Below, piece by piece: positions 31,851 to 44,200 of a DNA stretch of 60,000 nucleotides. The position numbers and the translations under genes are program-made. This DNA comes from Bolinopsis microptera. Its lineage: Eukaryota > Ctenophora > Tentaculata > Lobata > Bolinopsidae. The number at the start of each line of letters is the position of its first letter. Within the stretch, counting starts at the first letter, position 1. Location of the stretch: positions 2,854,001-2,914,000 of the forward strand of contig NC_087077.1 in the NCBI RefSeq assembly GCF_026151205.1, written 5' to 3'. The notes beneath the pieces are model-generated. The model was not told the DNA's origin and did no database searches. It saw only the letters and a program-made list of their open reading frames with translations.

Positions 31851-32151
31851 CTGTGCATTGGTTGGTGGATAAGAACAGTAATAAAAGCTAATCATATTTT
31901 ACCAGTAGGACATTCAGCTAAAAAGATTCTTTCTAAAAATGTTCCAAGATTTCTACTTTTCTAATGATTTTCCGTTTATCAAAAATTTTTTGGGAATAGA
32001 AATTTGAATACCTCAATCGTGTCTTATGCCTCCTCAGTGACCTTGGTCAGTGAAGATGGTTATTTAAGAAAAATTCAGTCAAAACAGTGAAATTTGGGTC
32101 ACGGAAAGCTGAAATTTGAATATTTTTTACTGGTAGGAGAAAAAGGTTGTA

Positions 32152-32985
32152 ATGATAGCTATTTATAAAGCTTTGATAAGACCTCATCTTGAGTATTGTG
32201 TCCAATTGTGGAATCCAGTTGCAGCTCATGGAAGTTGGGGGACTGTTTTGGAGCTGGAGAGCGTCCAGAGGCAGTTTACCCGTCTTATTGATGAGGTGGG
32301 TACTCTTCCATACAGCTGTAGACTGGATATTCTCAATTTGACAACGCTGGCAGTGCGGCGAATACGTGGGGACCTTATCGAAGCTTTTAAAGTAACTAGT
32401 GGTTTGACTGAATATGTATTGGGTTTGTTCAGAATGAGCAGATCTGGTCTTAATCTAGTTTCAACCAATAGGTGTAATAAGAGTGTAACTAAAGTTGTAA
32501 CTAAAGTTAAGAATCTCCAGTCTTCTTTTCTTCCGGAGCGAGTCATTCCTTACTGGAACAAACTCCCTTCAGATGTCAAGAACTGCTCAACAGTTTTAAG
32601 CTTTAAAGTTAGATTGGAAGGATTTAAGAAAGAAATGATTCTGTAACTGATTTTTATTTTTGGAATGTTTCGAATGAAGTTTTAGGGAAAATTGAAGGAC
32701 CCAGTTATTTAAGCAATAAGGAGACACATAATGAATATCTTTGGTTTCATCCTTTTGTGGCAAAGAAGCGTTTTATAAATCTTTATTCCACTGGGAAGTA
32801 TTAATGAATTATTTATAGATAGTGTATTAGATTTTATTAATTAATAAAATTGAATTTGATCAATTATTAATGTTGATGGAAAAATATATTTATTTTAATT
32901 ATTTTTTATTTAGTGCAATGATATTTTGTAGACACTTGTGATGATGTTATGTCATAATCTTTACTTACTTACTTACTTACTTAGG
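32152..32985 (+). pseudogene. LINE 3' fragment (RT thumb region) with (CTTA)n tail
   Basis: The frame 32152-32646 starts AIYKALIRPHLEYCVQLW, then has QRQFTRLID, RRIRGDLIEAFKV and IPYWNKLPSDV, the usual order at the end of ORF2 in CR1/L2/Rex-like LINEs. A short 3' UTR ends in CTTACTTACTTACTTACTTA (about 32965-32985), consistent with the short tandem-repeat tails of that group. Everything upstream of the thumb is missing (5' truncation). Confidence 0.8.
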
Positions 32986-33393
32986 ACATGTTCAAAATTT
33001 TCATTGCATCAAAGTTTTCCCCGGATATACTGCTTCCAGTACCTTGATGGGGACTTCTGTAACTCTCACTGTCATCACTGATTGGTCACCGGTCAAAATT
33101 TCAGTCAAAACGGTGAAATTTTGGTCAAGGGGTCGGCAGAAAAGCTCCTCTTCAAAAATATTCCAAAGTCTCTTTTTACATTATGATGATTTTCCGTTTA
33201 TCAAAGCTTTCTTTGGGAATAGAACTTTCAGTACCTGGGATTCCCAGCTCAATACTCAAATCCTTAATGCATATATAACTGTACACCACGATTTATTTAA
33301 AAAGTGTACAGTGAATCGAAATTTTACTGTAATATCGAGTATGAATAAAGAATATTTTAGGGAGTAGCAGCTAGCTATTCAATCATTGATATT
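32986..33393. other. Non-coding; 5' flank of MTHFD1-like gene with a dispersed repeat
   Basis: 33090-33250 resembles 31930-32100 (shared CAGTCAAAACGGTGAAATTT, GATTTTCCGTTTATCAAA and TTTGGGAATAGAA), with the blocks in different order. This is a diverged repeat flanking the LINE fragment. Confidence 0.45.
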
Positions 33394-36300
33394 ATGGCAG
33401 TCGTTATCAATGGCAAAGAGATCTCCAAGTTGGTTTTATAAATTTCCATTGTGATTTGTATTTAACTTCTTATAATTGTAAAAGAGGCATCACAATGAAT
33501 AATTTTAATGTCTGCTGCTCGTTAGAGCCATTGTGAACTTTGAATCTCAGAACCAAGCAAGGTGAACGAAAGGAATAAAAGTGCAATTTTACAACTTTAA
33601 CACCATTCAGAAAAGTACGAGAGGATCTGAAGGAGCATGTTACCGCACTGGCAGAGTGGGACGTTTTTAAACCTGGGCTAGCAATCGTTCAGGTGATCTT
33701 TCTCAGTTCATATACCTTTCCAAACTTCGGCAGCTTTCATTGACATCGAATTATTTACTGATTGGGTGATTGTTGTCTGGACACAACTATTGAATAATTA
33801 CTTTTGGGTAAAGTCATGTTAGGACAAAATCAAGATGGGCAACTCATGTCCAAATTAGGAATGCATTTATTTTCACAGGTGTTATCTCATTATATTTGGT
33901 ATGCTTAAAATAACTTTACAAGGTTGGAGACCGACCAGACTCCAACACCTACATCAGAATGAAGATAAAAGCAGCCAGCGAGATTGGAATACGTGCTCAA
34001 CACATCAAACTTGGAAACCAGTCCACCCAACAGGAGGTTTCTGATTTCAATTATTCAAAATTTAAGATCAATTGTGTTTTGCTGGCTAAATATTTATTTG
34101 TACTTCAGGGCCTATTACACCACTATTTAACACAGTGTTACCTCTGTAAGGTGATATCCGCATTGGAATGTTTGAACAATGATCCCGAGATACACGGTAT
34201 CATACTCCAACTACCACTTGACACATGCTGTACTGTTGATGAGGATGTGTGCACCAATACCATCCTCACTTCTAAAGATGTTGATGGGTACAATTTTTTT
34301 ACAGATTTAAGCTATTTTATCCCTTTATTATTAAGAAAGGCACGATTTTTCTCCCCTAAAAGCTGGTAATTAGGATATTTAATGAAACTATTAAACTATT
34401 AAAACATCGTTATCGGTTATATCGGCTGGAATATAATCAGTCGCATCACATGACTGAGTCGAATGACTGAGTCACATGACTGATTCACGAAGTAACAACT
34501 CTTTATCTATACATAACATTTATAGATTGACTGAGGTGAACAATGCTAGATTAACACGTGGTGTTCTGGCAAGTTGCCATATACCCTGCACTGCTAAAGG
34601 GTGTCTACATCTCATCAAATCAACTGGTCAGTCCCAGTTATTGGAAATATTTGTCTGTATAATATTGATTATTTAGTCATAATTCATGGTTTAGATTCTA
34701 GTTATGAAGGTTGTAGTTTGTATTTGTTTGAACAACTCTATTTCAGGAGTTAAACTCGAGGGTAGCAAAGCTGTTGTTATTGGACGTAGTAAGATTGTGG
34801 TAAGTTAAGCAACTTTGACTGTTACAATATTAAGTGATATTATCTTACAGATTAATATCTCATAAAATAAGATATAGAATATATGATATCATGATATTCT
34901 GAATTAAATTTTTCCATTCCAGTTTTAATACTTTCAACACTACTATATAACAAATAATTTGAGGTCCCAATGTCAAAGCGATAGAAGAGACTATGACGTG
35001 ACCGTTTGTATCCTAAGCAACGCATCTACTTCCTGGGCTACAGTATTGACTTCGCCATTTTCTCCTCCCTCACTGCCATTTTCTCCTCCCTCCTTCCATC
35101 ACTATGGATCTGAATTCTGTTACCAATGTTTTAAACTCGTTTTCATTAAATGAGCTGAAAGCTCTTAAGGCCAGTGTTGAGAATGTCATGAAACTTAAGA
35201 GGGATTCTGTTAAATGCGAGGACTTCTTGGAGTTGCATTCAGATTTTAGTAAGAGGTATTTACCCTCTGTTGCACACATTTTGCTATTGCACACATTTTC
35301 CGACACTTGTAAAAATTTCACGGATTTTCGACACTTGTAAAAATTTCACAGATTTTCGACACTTGTAAAAATGTCGAGGATTTTCGACACTTGTAAAAAT
35401 TTCACGGATTTTCGATACTTATAAAAATTTCGAGCAATTTCAGCCTTTAGTTGAAATTATCATATTAATACGTTTTTAGAGTTGTTAGAGTGGAAACAGG
35501 TGTATAGCTATGGCTAGCTAGCTATTCCAAAATTTTTAAATTTAACGACTGTTATCAGTTGCATAGCATCATGCCGTTTTTGTAGCAAGTAAGAAAAACA
35601 TGAAGTGAGTTTGACACCATGTGACAGCAAACTTGAGCTAGACCTGTTTTTGTTTCATGGTAACAATCCGATTATATCAAGCTGGAGAATAGTAAAAACA
35701 CGAAGTGAGCTTGACATGTTTACCACGTGACAGCAAACTTGAGCTAGACCTGTTTTTTGTTTCATGGTAACGATCCGATTATATCAAGCTGGAGAACGGT
35801 AAAAACACGAAGTGAGTTTGACATATCCACCATGTTACAGCAAACTTGAGCTGGACCTGTTTTTGTTTCGTGGTAACGGTTCGACTATATCAAGCTGGAG
35901 AACGGTAAAAACACGAAGTGAGCTTGACATGTTTACCACGTGACAGCAAACTTGCAGCTTGCCTACATCGCTCAAGGGACAAGCAACATGCAATGACGTT
36001 TGTTTTCATGGTAACGGTCTGACTATATCAAGCCGGAGAACGCTGCGGGAAATCAGATTGAATCAGTTCGTTTCGCAGAAGTTTGTAATCAATCAGTTCT
36101 TGATTGATAAATCTACTCAACTCGTTCCTCCACAGGTTCTATTTTATCTTAAAAAGATGCACAGTTCGTTCTTTAGTCTTGTGATACATAGTTCGCTCTT
36201 CAGTTTGCTAATTTGATTCTAATTCAAGTTGCATGCTAACTTATCATAAATAGCAGGGGCTCGTATTATACAATAATATTTAAACGTTTTTAACCCAACT

Positions 36301-38203
36301 TGAGAGTCTAAATTTTGAATTCTAAAATTCATATTTCTTATCTAATTTTTTAAATTTTATGTTTAGTAAGCACTATGGAACCAGGACAACTGAACACCGA
36401 GACAAATGTTGAACAACATTCTTAAAACTCACTGACACATACCAACACCTTGAGCTAGTATTAATTGTTTTAAGCTTTTTATACGTAAAAAATTCGAGCA
36501 TTTTTGACACTAGCATTTTCCGATACTTTCAAGAATCTATAATAGAGAAAACAGTCAGCCCTAACTAATATTGAGTTATTTTCATGTTTCTTATATTGAT
36601 TTAATGTTTCCTTAGATGACCTGGTTATTAATGTTTTAAACTATCTGCTTTTTATTAATTTTTTCACATTAAAATCTTACTCAGCAATGATTGTAGAAGG
36701 TGTACTAACCTTCATTGGGAGTTCGTGTAAGGGGAGGGTTAAAATCGTTGTAAAAACGAAAGATAACAAGGAGACTGACTATCTTATATGGTCATCGATT
36801 GTCCCCGATGAGCTAAAGGTTTGTAGTTTGCCATACAAAAGGATCAAATTTTAACGGTTTTTTAAAAATATTTCAGTTCAAAACAGTTATAGTGTAAAGT
36901 AGGAGATTGAAAATCTGACATCTGCTCGTAAAATTACTATTAGTGACAAATTCATCATATGAAATTTTTGTGACACAAATTTTCAATTTGCAATTTATTT
37001 TTGTGTAATAGAAAATAATATCAAACAGATAAATAGTAAGATAAATATGAAGACTCTTGAAAAGATTGTAAACGGCAAGTCTTACACAAATGTTGTTGGG
37101 TTAAGCATCATCACACCAGCAGTACAACAGTCAACCCCAGCAAAACACCGAAAAAGAGTGAGTCTATTTTTAAAGAAATCAATATATTTCTACAGTTTAT
37201 ACTTTTGAACATATAATTTGTGTGTACATCTAACCGTAACCGAACCCTCGATTTCTCATATTTAAGGTAATATTGATTAATCACCAGGGTTCAGGGGCCA
37301 CGCAGGTAAAATCACGATCTAAGATGTAGATGTATTTCTAACCTTAAATCTACATGTTTTGACAAGCATGCACCACCGTGTAAATTCAAAAATCTTCACA
37401 TGTCATTGCTGTATTACACAGTGATTTTAATTTGTTAAGTTACATCGTATGTCAATTTGAAAATTTTCCAGATAGCTAAACGACCTACCGCCACTACCAG
37501 AAACCCAGGTAAAAACAAAACCCCTCCATTTTAGATTTGGAAGACCTTCTTAGAAATGATACATATTTAGTTTTTATTAAAATTTCAAACCATTGTAATC
37601 GAATGCTATACAAATAGAAACTAGATCAGTGTATAAAATTATACCTACGAGCTAGCTCACTCTATAGTTTAATGTTTAAGAATAATTAGAAATGATTTAA
37701 ATTTTGGAATTGGTTCATCTAATATGAAAAATTTTCATTTCAGATGCAGACGAGGACACAGTCACACCAACCACCAGCGCAGCTGTCAGTCCCAAAAAAG
37801 TGAGATTATTTTCCTAGTATCTAAGATATGTATTTCTAACTTTAAATCTACAAGTTTTGATAAGCATACATCACCATGTAAATTCAAATGAATATTCCAT
37901 TGATCTGTTAGTCACTGAGGATCAAAGCCCTATTCATTCCTGTGATTATCAAAGATCCTGGTCAATAAGTCTTATCAAACACAACTCAATCGTTTGGAAT
38001 GAATATTCCATTGAGGATAAAACAACGATATTATTGTTAATAACACATTCAATTTGTAGATGAAATCTAAGGGGAAGCAGCTCCCCCCACCTGCAGACTT
38101 CATAGATTGGGCAGCTCTGTTGGATGTAAGTAATTTAAAATCCTAACAGCTCTGTTTAGTAATATTAGCTGGTTAATGAGATAGAGTTATTTAAAAAAAT
38201 TAA

Positions 38204-38244
<41 letters not shown>

Positions 38245-41200
38245 TATTTGAGACATTCAGTGAAACAGTAAAACACGAAATTCACATAAATTATATATAT
38301 ATAATTTTGACCGAAATAAAACTCTACAAGATTCTCAGGATGATGTTTTCTACATAACTGTGATGGCCGCTTTTGTGAAACTTCAAAAACTTGTTGATGA
38401 ACTCAATAACAGTTATAAAGGGAAAGGTAATTTGTCATCTTCTTTTATGAAACTGATTACGTACGTTACGTGATTATTAATGTTTTTGTATTGCAGCTTC
38501 TTTTGATCGAAGTGTTTGAGAGTCATAAGAAACCTAGATCTCAGAAATTAATCCAAACAGTAATGTCAAACCCCTGACATTAATAAGTTAATTAAAATTA
38601 GTTATGATTAGATAATAAGTTAATTAAAATGAGTTATAATTAAAATCAAATCTTACAAAAATTTCGTTCACTATAGATATCTACACAGGTATCTACACAA
38701 GTATCTACATTCTACAGGGTTCACTATAGGTATTTACATATTATTCTGATTTCTTCAGATTTAAAGACAGAGCAGGAGTTATTAAAGGAGTGGAAGAACC
38801 GTCAAAGTAAAGAGAAGTCAGAAAGAGAGAGACTGCTAGGAAAGTACAAGTCTAGCAAGATACCAAGAGTTGTAACATCTCATAGACCAGTGGAAATGAA
38901 CGTTGGGAAACAAATAGTCGCTGGTGGTGCTGCATATCAACCTCCCAAACCAAGATAGAGATCGTGTCATCAGAGGTTCCATACTTTTATGTAAGACTAC
39001 TGTCAATTATACAACATACTATTTGATCAGATTTATTTGGCATGAATTTCCATACATTCGATGGACAAGATTCTGAAAAAAATGATTCTATAGCGTTTAA
39101 TTTTGTTTCTTCAATAATTTGAATTAATTTGTTTTATTTGTACAAATGAAAACAAGTTCATAAAGACATAAAATAAAACCAATAAAATTACAACTAATTG
39201 ATATCAACTACATCGAGAAACTTTCCGTTTGGAGCAATCCATCCGACGACCCAGTATTTGTGTCCAATTTTCATATTTTCAAGTTTCTGGTATGCAAAGT
39301 TATTTGGGAAAATAACCGGAGCAAAGGCTTTGTTATCTACTTCACTGAAAAGCTCTAGTTTGAACCCTGCACTGTTTGAATACTGCTTTAACGTTTTAGA
39401 AACGATCTGCATTTGAGTATTCACTCTTTTCTTGTGTTCTTCCTCAGGTATCAATCGACATCCATCGCATCCAATCTCCATTCTTTGAGTATCAATACCC
39501 TCCAGTGAGTTAAAGCATATTGGACAATTGTCAACGTGAGATGAAACCATGTTAACGAGTATAGGATACCCATCCTTGTAGGAATATTCCACTTGTACTT
39601 CTTCTCCCACTTTGAAGGGAATCGTGGTACTGGATCTAGTACTTCCAGGTTTCTTTAACTGTACGGTATCCCAAACATTGAACTTAATCAATCTTGTCTT
39701 GAATGGTATATTCGTTGAGATCGTCAAGCGAGTGTATCCTTTTGTATTTGGATTAATTTCACAAATCAATCCATAGTTGTTGAAGAGAGCCATGTTTGAA
39801 ACGTAACCAAAGTTCTATATCAAGAAATGAGCTCTCTACATTCCAACTCGATTTATATAGGCGAGTCACTGGGCATTGAATTCATGAAGATCTTAAAACA
39901 ATTGCGTAACATGTACTTGTTTTCATTTGCCATCTGAGTAACATCTGATAAGTTCAGCTCTTCTCGTATTGCTTGCAAAACTATATTTTCATGGATATTG
40001 ATGATATCTTCATAACTCTTACTCTGAGCTGATATCAAAATATCAAACATAGGGAGTACTCTTTTTCGAATACGGTAAATGTCAAACATAGTTATAACTT
40101 TGGTTCTTTGATAGTATGAAAGCTCAGAGTGAAGCTCATTCAGAAATTCTGATGGTGAGTTGACAAAGAACTCTTGGAAATATTGTGTGCTGGTCTGCAT
40201 CTTTAATCGGTCAAGGTTGGAACTCTAAGTTCTTATATATCATGCCTCCCTTCAATCAAAATGAACTCTGGATACTCTGAAAAGTAGCACCCATCTCCAA
40301 ACCTCCGTCCATGTTTAACAGGGTGGTTTAGATCGAGATTGTTCCTGATGATACTGGGAACATTGGTTAAAAGCTGTGGCATGGTAAGCAAATATTTCTT
40401 TGGGGTGTGTGGTTATGAATTAGTCTGTTCTTTGAAGAAATATAATTTACCTCGATAAATAAGTTTTGAATTAGCCCGATCACATTCACTCTCTTTAGTT
40501 TCGAGTATTTATCATAAGAGAATATGACACTCAACCTGGACCTATAATCGATACTACCAGGAAAGTTTACGAGATGCAACTCTTAAACCTTAGTAGCAAA
40601 GTCCGATCTTCTAGATTGGTGGGTAAAATCCAAGTTGAAAACTGAGCCGAGTCATGATTGCATCTGTATGGATACAAAGGATGACATATCAATACCTGTT
40701 GATCGAACAAAGGAATTATATAGTTTTGATGAGTTGCACTTGAAATATCTTATCGATCAAATTGGAGAGATTAAAATTGTTGTTGATTCTGTTGACCTAA
40801 GAGACATCGGAAACTCAGAAATTCTGATGGTGAGTTGACAAAGAACTTTTGGAAATATTGTGAGCTGGTCTGCATCTTCAATCAGTCAAGGTTGGAACTC
40901 TAAGTTCTTATATATCATGCCTCCCTTCAATCAAAAACTTTCTATTCATCCATCTGTATTGTCCCAACACCTCGATCGTTTCTGCAACAGCATTAGAACA
41001 TTGTGGTGCATGTAGGTGTTGGCTTTTAGTGTTATGATTGTACTTTGTAACACAGTATGGGTAGATGGGTTCATTTCCAAATATTTCCGTTTGCTTAAAT
41101 CGGACAGACTTCTTAGTTTTATTAGTTGATGTCTTTTTCAGTATTGATGTTCCTGGATACCATGTCTGTGGAAGTTCTATATCAAGCAAAAAGTATTCAC

Positions 41201-44200
41201 TCCTATTATCAGCACATTTATGAAGGGTGGGTGCTTCTTTTCCTTGCATGTGTAAGAACAATCGCTTTTCAAACTCTTTGCGACGACGTTCACAAATTGT
41301 TAGAACCTCATAACCATAACAAAGTTTTTGCTCTTTCAGCTTTGTGAGCAGATCTTCAATTGATAAATCACGGATCTCTTGCATATTAGCTCATATCATT
41401 CACCTCTATAATATGGTTGCTTGCTGTTAACCACCCTACTACAACATAATTTTTACCTACTTTTAAATTGGGTACTCGATTAAAAACAAGAGTGTTTTCA
41501 AAAATCCTTGCTCTTAAAATTCTATTCTCTTTAAGATAGAGTAACTCTAATCTGAAAGCTCTGGTAACCGAATAACTATGTACAGCAAGTAATCTCATGA
41601 TCCCAATAACAAAACCTCTGTGATATTCATCTTCAATAAGAATATCTGACATTGCAAAACTAACAAAAAGAGAAATGAGATATATAATGATGTTGATCCT
41701 TTTAATAACAAATTTTTACAATTGATGAAATTGCTCGAAATTTTTACAAGTGTCGAAAATCCGTGAAATTTTTACAAGTGTCGGAAATCCGTGAAATTTT
41801 TACAAGTGTCGGAAAATGTGTGCAATAGCAAAATGTGTGCAACAGAGGGTAAATACCTCTTACTGATTTTGTTCAGAACAAGAGTGTTCAACATGGCACG
41901 TTGATGTCTGAACTTGAAACACTTATGGCCAAGCAAACTGCTGTGAAAACTGCCACAAAGTGGCTCACTTCCACTGGAGAAGAATATGTATGGTCTTCCT
42001 CAAATGGACACACCACGACTAAGGAGCCAATCGATATTTTAAATTATCCTGGGATATCAGAGCTTATGCATGATATCAACTCCAAGTTTGGCTGCAAGCT
42101 AAACTCATGCCTAGCAAGCATGTACAAGTCTGGTTCTTGTGCAACTAGGTACCACAACGACGACGAGACGTCTCTTGACCAGTCGCAAGGTATTTATGTA
42201 GTTTCATTTGGAGCTGAGAGGACCCTCGACATAATTCCAGAAAATGGGGATAAGCGATGTAACAGTAAATGCTATATCACCCCAAAGGACTGTAGTTTGT
42301 ATATTATGAAACCGGGGTGTCAGGAATATTGTCTTCACAAGGTTCGTGCAGAGAGCTCAGTTAAGGGGACTCGGTATAGCTTATCTTTTCGCTGCCAGAT
42401 ACCGAAGACAGATACAAATGTAGTCAAGGAGCAGATTGCCCGCACTACAATTCCTATGCCGCCCACCACCACCTCAACACCAACCCTTTACTACCGAAAT
42501 GCTCCAAGAAAACCGAAGAGCAGGAAAACCACTGTCCTGTTTGGTACGTCGATGACAAAATTCGTACGGACAAATAAGTTGGGATTCCGGGGAAGGAAAG
42601 TAATCAATGTGTCTCAAAGTGGTGCAAAAATTAGAGACATCACTGAAAACATTCATCATTTTCATAAAACTCATGCAGCTGCAGAAGCTGACGATATTGA
42701 AAAAATTATATTGAGTGTTGGTACAAATGACATTAAAAATTCTAAGTATGGGGTTCAGTTCCTTAGGAAGTATCTTACTGAATTAATTGACACCACTAAG
42801 CAGTTATTTCCCGCTGCAATTATAATTATCCAATGTTGTCTTCCTATTAAGTGTTTATATTCCTACATAGCAAAGAATGTTCTTAACAATCTACTTAAAG
42901 ACTTATGCCTAAAGAATAATTGCGTGTTCCTAGACTGTTTCTCAGACTTTTTAACTCGAGACTTTAGATAATGTAATGAACTTCTATACCATGATTGGCT
43001 TCATCTCAACATGAGAGGAGTAGGTTTACTGTCCACTTGGCTTAAGTTTGTTGTAATCGAACACAGGTTTGACAGGGTTGTAAATAATCTTCTGGGAATT
43101 TAAATCTTTGATCTTTTCTTCCATTTAATATTTTGATTAAGACGTTGCGCCTAAAATTAAAACTCAAACAAATATCTGATTTAATCTTTTTCTCAATTTT
43201 ATGCCTCCCATTTCAGGTACATTCGGTCACTGTCCATTTTCCAATATGTTAGACAATGAATCGTTTAGACTTAGAATAGGTCTTTTTGCATGCAAAAGGC
43301 CTCGTACACAGTCAAGAAATGCACTTATACATATCAACACGTTTATACCTAACAAAATTTACACATTTTAGTCTCCATACACCCCACACATCAACTACAA
43401 TTATCATAATCATATGTTTCTCTTCTATTCTCTCATCATGACTTACTTTCTCCCAATTCTTCTCTCCACGGTTAGGTCCATGAACACCGTATTCCCCCTA
43501 GATTCTAATATTCATTCCTCTCTACTCCTTGACAGCCCACGTTATCTTATAACATTTCTTGCTTGCTCCCACATCAAACTTTTCTTTGTAATTATCTCCT
43601 CATGGTTTATAAGAAATGTTCTTCTCCCTGGTAAGATTAATAGAGTCAAGTATTCCAGCCGCCTCAGGCGTCTAGTCTCTTTATTCATTCTTTGGGTTTT
43701 CTCTCTTAACTTTCTTCTGATAACTCCTGTTAATCCTTCTATGCTTAATCCAGGTCCCAAATCCCTATCTGTACTATACCAAAATGTCCAAGGTCTTATT
43801 CCTTTCAGTAACCTAAGCTCCTCCCATCCCCTTCTTGATGGTAATAAGATTTCCGAACTTCAATCCTTTGCTAACATAGAGCAGCCTGACATAATTGCCC
43901 TAAATGAGACTTGGCTCAAAAAGTCTATTTCTAGCAACGAAATCTTTCCTTCTTCTCATTATGAAATCTTCCGCAATGACCGCACGAGAAAGACTCATCC
44001 TCAAGATCCTAATAACCCTAAAAAGTTTAGGGAAAATGGAGGTGGTGTTCTTTTGGCTGTTCGGTCTGATCTCGACGCCACTACAACCCGACTACCAGTT
44101 AGCCTAGGTGCAGAAATGCTTGCCGTTAAAATTGCTTTCCCTAACAAAGAGAGTATTGTAATCTGTACTTGTTATAGAGTAGGAACTCTTGGGTTACCTA

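Larger units (their letters stand above)
35242..41870. mobile_element. 6,617-bp TIR element with perfect 6-bp TSD (GATTTT), class unknown
   Basis: The element spans 35248-41864. GATTTT lies on both sides (35242-35247, 41865-41870). The ends are AGTAAGAGGTATTTACCC and its exact complement, and the TIRs run about 200 bp (left) and 165 bp (right). Both contain a 27-bp repeat, TTCGACACTTGTAAAAATTTCACGGAT, about five copies on the left and three on the right. A 6-bp TSD and AG start resemble Polintons, but the element is far smaller and I recognise no PolB, integrase or capsid gene. Contents: a 107-bp tandem repeat, a spliced plus-strand gene, and a run of minus-strand small ORFs, several with nearby TATA boxes. 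The near-perfect ends argue for a recent insertion. Confidence 0.85.
35104..43103 (+). pseudogene. LINE ORF1 with AlkB-like 2OG-Fe(II) oxygenase and SGNH hydrolase domains, split by a TIR element
   Basis: Coding parts are 35104-35247 and 41871-43103, in one frame once the 6.6-kb insert and one TSD copy are ignored. The middle region has an AlkB-like signature: H-N-D (iron ligands) in TRYHNDDET, a second His in YCLHKV, and GTRYSLSFR for 2-oxoglutarate binding. The C-terminal part has [17 protein letters not shown] and DWLHLN, matching SGNH blocks I, III and V. SGNH/esterase domains are known in ORF1 of CR1-group LINEs; the added oxygenase is unusual. A TAA at 42969-42971 interrupts the frame just before the DxxH block, so this copy is inactive unless read through. 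Confidence 0.75.

Noticed and set aside
40635-40838. 67-aa plus-strand frame inside the TIR element
   Set aside because: Runs antisense through the duplicated promoter module and has no relation to the other element proteins.
35248-41864. Calling the TIR element a Polinton/Maverick outright
   Set aside because: 6-bp TSD and AG start fit, but no DNA polymerase B, integrase, ATPase or capsid gene is recognisable and 6.6 kb is too short.
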